From NCBI GenBank assembly GCA_007753675.1, contig CP036432.1, forward strand, positions 7,318,233 to 7,382,232: a stretch of 64,000 bases of DNA. The letters are read 5' to 3'. A program made the position numbers and the translations under genes. Origin of the DNA: Stieleria magnilauensis. Lineage in GTDB: Bacteria > Planctomycetota > Planctomycetia > Pirellulales > Pirellulaceae. Below, piece after piece: positions 61,397 through 64,000 of this stretch; position 1 is the first letter of the stretch; each line of letters opens with the position of its first letter. The notes beneath the pieces are model-generated. The model was not told the origin of the DNA, did not search any database, and saw only the letters and a program-made list of their open reading frames with translations.

Positions 61397-62821
61397 ATGC
61401 GTGATCATGGCGACTACGAATCCTACCGTGGCATCCCGCCGCTGGCCGGACTTTGTTCGATGGCGCGTGCGGTCGATGGCACGTGGGATCTCGATCAAAG
61501 CTTGCGACGGCTCAAACGGCTTCACTACGTCCTGAAGCGTTTGCATGAAACGTTGACCGCCAAGATCACCGCGGAGCCGATCTACGAATTGAAGACGGCG
61601 TTCAGCTACCACGCATACCTGTGCGCCGAACAGGTGTCGTTGATCCGTCGTCGTGTCGGTGAGATGCGAGAACCGCCGCTGGGACTGGACGTGATTCCCG
61701 ATCCGGCACTTGAGCGTTTGATGGACGAAGTGATCGCGGCACCGTCGACGCCTGATTTGCTCGCCGGCATCTATGGCGTCGTCCTGCCCGCGGCGTGCGA
61801 CGCTTGCCGGCGATTGCAAACCGATGCGCATCCGCTGGCCGACGCGCCGACCGTTCGCGTCGCCAAGCTGATCGCGTTTGAACTCCAAGACGTCGTCACC
61901 TTCGGCACCGAAGCACTCCGCTGTTTGGACGACGATTCCACGCAAGCCGACCGCGAGCCCTGGATCGGACACTTGAACCGGTGTCTGCAAGCCGCAGGTC
62001 AACTCGACGGCGTCGAAGCCAGCGACGAATCGGTCCCCGAGCCTTGGCACAGCGCCCAACCCTACCAGTACGACAAGGAACCGCGCCGCGACGAACGCTT
62101 TCGCGACCCCTACAACGCCGGCGTCAACCCGGAAGTCTTCTTGTACGACGAACAGTTCTCGGCGCAAGACAAGACGCTGATGATGTACTACAAACGGCTT
62201 CGCGAAATCGATGTGCCGGAAATGATGGCCAGCATCCTGGTCGAACTGCGCGACGAAGAACCCTGGGAATTCCACATGGAGATGTCACGTCAACTGTGGG
62301 ACGAAGCCCGACACGCGATGATGGGCGAAGTCGGCTTTGTCGCATTGGGAATCGATTGGCGAACCATCCCGATTAATTTCACCTGGTCGCGCAATCTGAA
62401 TCTGCAACTCGACGCTCGCCAACGGCACGGGGTCCTGTTTTTCATCGAACAAAACCTGATGCCGCGCAACGGAAAACGCTACGAATGGGAGGTCGCCAAC
62501 GAGAGCGGCGATCCGCTGTCCGCCCTGTTCCAAGATTTCGATTGGGCCGATGAAGTCCTGCACGCTCAAATCGGCCGCCGTTGGTACGTGCCGCGATACA
62601 AGACACTCAAGGAGGCCCTCGACTACGGCGATGATTGCTGGTCCAAGGTGCTCAGCCATTGGAAGTCCTACCGCGACCAAGGCCTGACGCAGCATCACAA
62701 CTGGTGGCCGGAACTCTACGCAAAAGCCTGCCAGATCTGGGGCAAAGATCCCGATCCAAGGGCGTTGGAGTTCCAAGCGACGTACGAAGACACACGCGCC
62801 GATTTGGCAAAGCTGGATTAG
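61397..62821 (+). CDS. ferritin-like diiron protein of unknown function
   Basis: 474 residues. A helical N-terminal half is followed by a four-helix carboxylate-diiron pattern: Glu283/Glu287-region (LVELRDEEPWEF), Glu303-x2-His306 (DEARHAMMGE), Glu351 (FFIEQN) and Glu386-x2-His389 (DEVLHAQIG). This spacing is that of ferritin-like oxidases and oxygenases. No closer family is recognised. Good SD (GGGGAG, 10 bases before ATG 61397). Divergent from the MIOX operon, another diiron-enzyme operon, with only the palindromic element between them. Confidence 0.75.
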   Translation: MRDHGDYESYRGIPPLAGLCSMARAVDGTWDLDQSLRRLKRLHYVLKRLHETLTAKITAEPIYELKTAFSYHAYLCAEQVSLIRRRVGEMREPPLGLDVIPDPALERLMDEVIAAPSTPDLLAGIYGVVLPAACDACRRLQTDAHPLADAPTVRVAKLIAFELQDVVTFGTEALRCLDDDSTQADREPWIGHLNRCLQAAGQLDGVEASDESVPEPWHSAQPYQYDKEPRRDERFRDPYNAGVNPEVFLYDEQFSAQDKTLMMYYKRLREIDVPEMMASILVELRDEEPWEFHMEMSRQLWDEARHAMMGEVGFVALGIDWRTIPINFTWSRNLNLQLDARQRHGVLFFIEQNLMPRNGKRYEWEVANESGDPLSALFQDFDWADEVLHAQIGRRWYVPRYKTLKEALDYGDDCWSKVLSHWKSYRDQGLTQHHNWWPELYAKACQIWGKDPDPRALEFQATYEDTRADLAKLD

Positions 62822-62836
62822 GGCTGGATCTTGCGA

Positions 62837-62856
62837 GCGGAAAAGAGGTCAGCTCG
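62837..62856. repeat. half copy of the GCGGAAAAGGGGTCAGG element
   Basis: GAGCGGAAAAGAGGTCAGC lies in the 35-base gap between two convergent genes. It lacks the right arm. Confidence 0.6.
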
Positions 62857-64000
62857 TTACAACTTTCCCAGATCCCTCAACCAAGCCACCAGGTCGGCGA
62901 GTTCTTGTTCGCTGAGCGTTGTTTCCAGACCTTGGGGCATGATCGAAACCGTGCTCGGTGAAAGTTCGTCGATGGTGTCGCGTCCGATCACGATCGGATC
63001 TCCGGTTTGCTGTTGCAGATGAATCGAATCGCGTGTCTCGCGAGTGATCACGCCGGAATAGACCTGACCCGAATCGGTCAAAACCGTGTGCGATTCATAT
63101 TGCCGCACGATGCTTGCCGACGGAAAAACGATCGACTCCATCAGATCATGCACCGACCGGTTGACTCCAATCGTTGTCAGATCGGGACCAATCGTCCCGC
63201 CAACCGCTCCGACGCGATGGCACGTGGCACACTTCGATTTTTCCGAAGCGAACACCGCTCGACCACGCTCCGGATCGGCGTCTCGCACCAGCGGAATCAA
63301 TCGATCCAGTTTCTGTATCCGTTGATCGTCAAGCGATTCCAGCCGATCGAGCAATGCGTTTGCGCGAGGCAATAATTCGGCGGGGAATCGCTTGATCACG
63401 TCGGAGACCTCGGTGGCGGGCAGACGATCGAAGCTGCGTGCCGTCTCGAGCGCCTCCAAGAAGGCTTCGGCGACGTCGACTTGGAGCGCGCGGCCGTAGG
63501 GTCGGATCAGGTCACGCAGTGCGGCCGGGCCGGCGCTCGACAGGTAGGGGGCCAGCGTCTGCAACTGATCCGGGCTAAGCCGAGACGTGGAGATCATCTG
63601 CGCCACCTGGCTCGCTTCGGTGGGCGCACCGCCGCTGAGCAATTCCAATAGAATTGCCAGCCGATCGCCGCTCAAGGATGCCGCGTTGTTTTCCACCGCC
63701 GCCAAGGCGCTGACCCGTTTGATCCCCGATTGCGTTTCGTCACGGCTGATCGCAACCAACGTCTCATCAAAAGCGTCAGTCTGGATGGCTGCCACAGCAG
63801 CGATGGCAAGGCGTGCGACCTCCGTCTGATCGGATTGCAACGCACGGGTCAACGGTTCCTTCCAACTCGGATGAAGACTCGGATCGTCGCTTCGGGCGAT
63901 CGCAGTCAACAGCAACTCGCGAGATTGGAGGGGCTCCGAATCGCTGAGTCTCCGCCCCATCTCTTCGGCCACCGGTTCGGTCACCGCGAAAGCGGACGCG
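62857..64000 (-). CDS. planctomycete heme-binding domain protein (TIGR02603 type), N-terminus outside window
   Basis: The frame is open to the window end, so the start is missing; a GTG at 63984 is internal to it. The visible ~380 residues begin with HEAT-like helical repeats and end in the heme-binding domain: CATCHRVGAVGGTIGPDLT, ESIVFPSASI, GVITRETRDSIHLQQQTGD and DLVAWLRDLGKL. These large proteins often carry an N-terminal beta-propeller with PQQ-like or glucose/sorbosone dehydrogenase fold and act in the periplasm. Convergent with the diiron gene. Confidence 0.9.
   Translation of the reverse strand, partial: ASAFAVTEPVAEEMGRRLSDSEPLQSRELLLTAIARSDDPSLHPSWKEPLTRALQSDQTEVARLAIAAVAAIQTDAFDETLVAISRDETQSGIKRVSALAAVENNAASLSGDRLAILLELLSGGAPTEASQVAQMISTSRLSPDQLQTLAPYLSSAGPAALRDLIRPYGRALQVDVAEAFLEALETARSFDRLPATEVSDVIKRFPAELLPRANALLDRLESLDDQRIQKLDRLIPLVRDADPERGRAVFASEKSKCATCHRVGAVGGTIGPDLTTIGVNRSVHDLMESIVFPSASIVRQYESHTVLTDSGQVYSGVITRETRDSIHLQQQTGDPIVIGRDTIDELSPSTVSIMPQGLETTLSEQELADLVAWLRDLGKL

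Noticed and set aside
1..64000. tRNA, rRNA and riboswitches
   Set aside because: I scanned for tRNA T-arm patterns and common riboswitch cores by eye and saw none; a covariance-model search would be decisive.

Overview
The window comes from a planctomycete, most likely of the family Pirellulaceae (Rhodopirellula/Stieleria relatives). The evidence is the gene content: three PSCyt1-DUF1549-DUF1553 ('PSD1') cytochrome genes each paired with a DUF1501 gene, a TIGR02603-type heme-binding protein, BD-FAE hydrolases, SGNH hydrolases, a DUF5690 transporter, many GTG/weak-SD starts, moderately high GC and a very repeat-rich intergenic landscape. Assignments rest on reading the translations; no database search was possible.

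Layout. 1-6.4 kb: the end of a bat (aerotolerance) operon: a BatB/BatC-like protein cut by the window edge, BatD and BatE, joined by 1- and 4-base overlaps. 6.5-18.8 kb: two PSD1/DUF1501 pairs on the minus strand, a divergent PAS-AraC regulator, a universal stress protein and an S15-type peptidase. 18.8-22.9 kb: a gene-poor, repeat-rich stretch with small membrane proteins, an ankyrin protein, a decayed EEP-phosphatase fragment and two diverged copies of a ~307-base element. 22.9-29.7 kb: a double BD-FAE hydrolase, then htrA with a candidate sigma-54 promoter and a clear terminator, then a histidine kinase/sigma-54 response regulator pair. 29.7-43.2 kb: palindromic repeats, a beta-propeller-like secreted protein, the third PSD1/DUF1501 pair, an alcohol dehydrogenase that has lost its structural zinc site, a TIM-barrel isomerase, a dihydroorotate dehydrogenase-like protein, an SGNH hydrolase and a di-heme-motif protein. 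43.2-49.5 kb: a BlaI/BlaR1-type pair with an unusual long extracytoplasmic part, a SecD-head-like protein preceded by a 35-base tandem array, and a secreted protein with a secretin N1-like tail. 49.5-55.8 kb: pntAB (transhydrogenase) and glpKD (glycerol catabolism). 55.8-64 kb: a small gene between ~245-base direct repeats, a membrane protein, a three-gene operon of myo-inositol oxygenase, DUF5690 transporter and MDR dehydrogenase, a divergent ferritin-like diiron protein, and the end of a heme-binding HEAT-type protein.

How it fits together: the PSD1/DUF1501 pairs, SGNH, BD-FAE and S15 hydrolases are envelope or secreted functions typical of planctomycete polymer breakdown; glpKD and the inositol oxygenase operon feed small polyols into central metabolism; pntAB balances NADH and NADPH; htrA, the sigma-54 two-component pair and BlaI/BlaR1 look like envelope-stress sensing. 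The most striking signal is not a gene. At least eight families of short palindromic or tandem repeats are scattered through the window, and two genes of the bat operon carry amplified in-frame copies of one of these families, so repeat DNA has become protein sequence.
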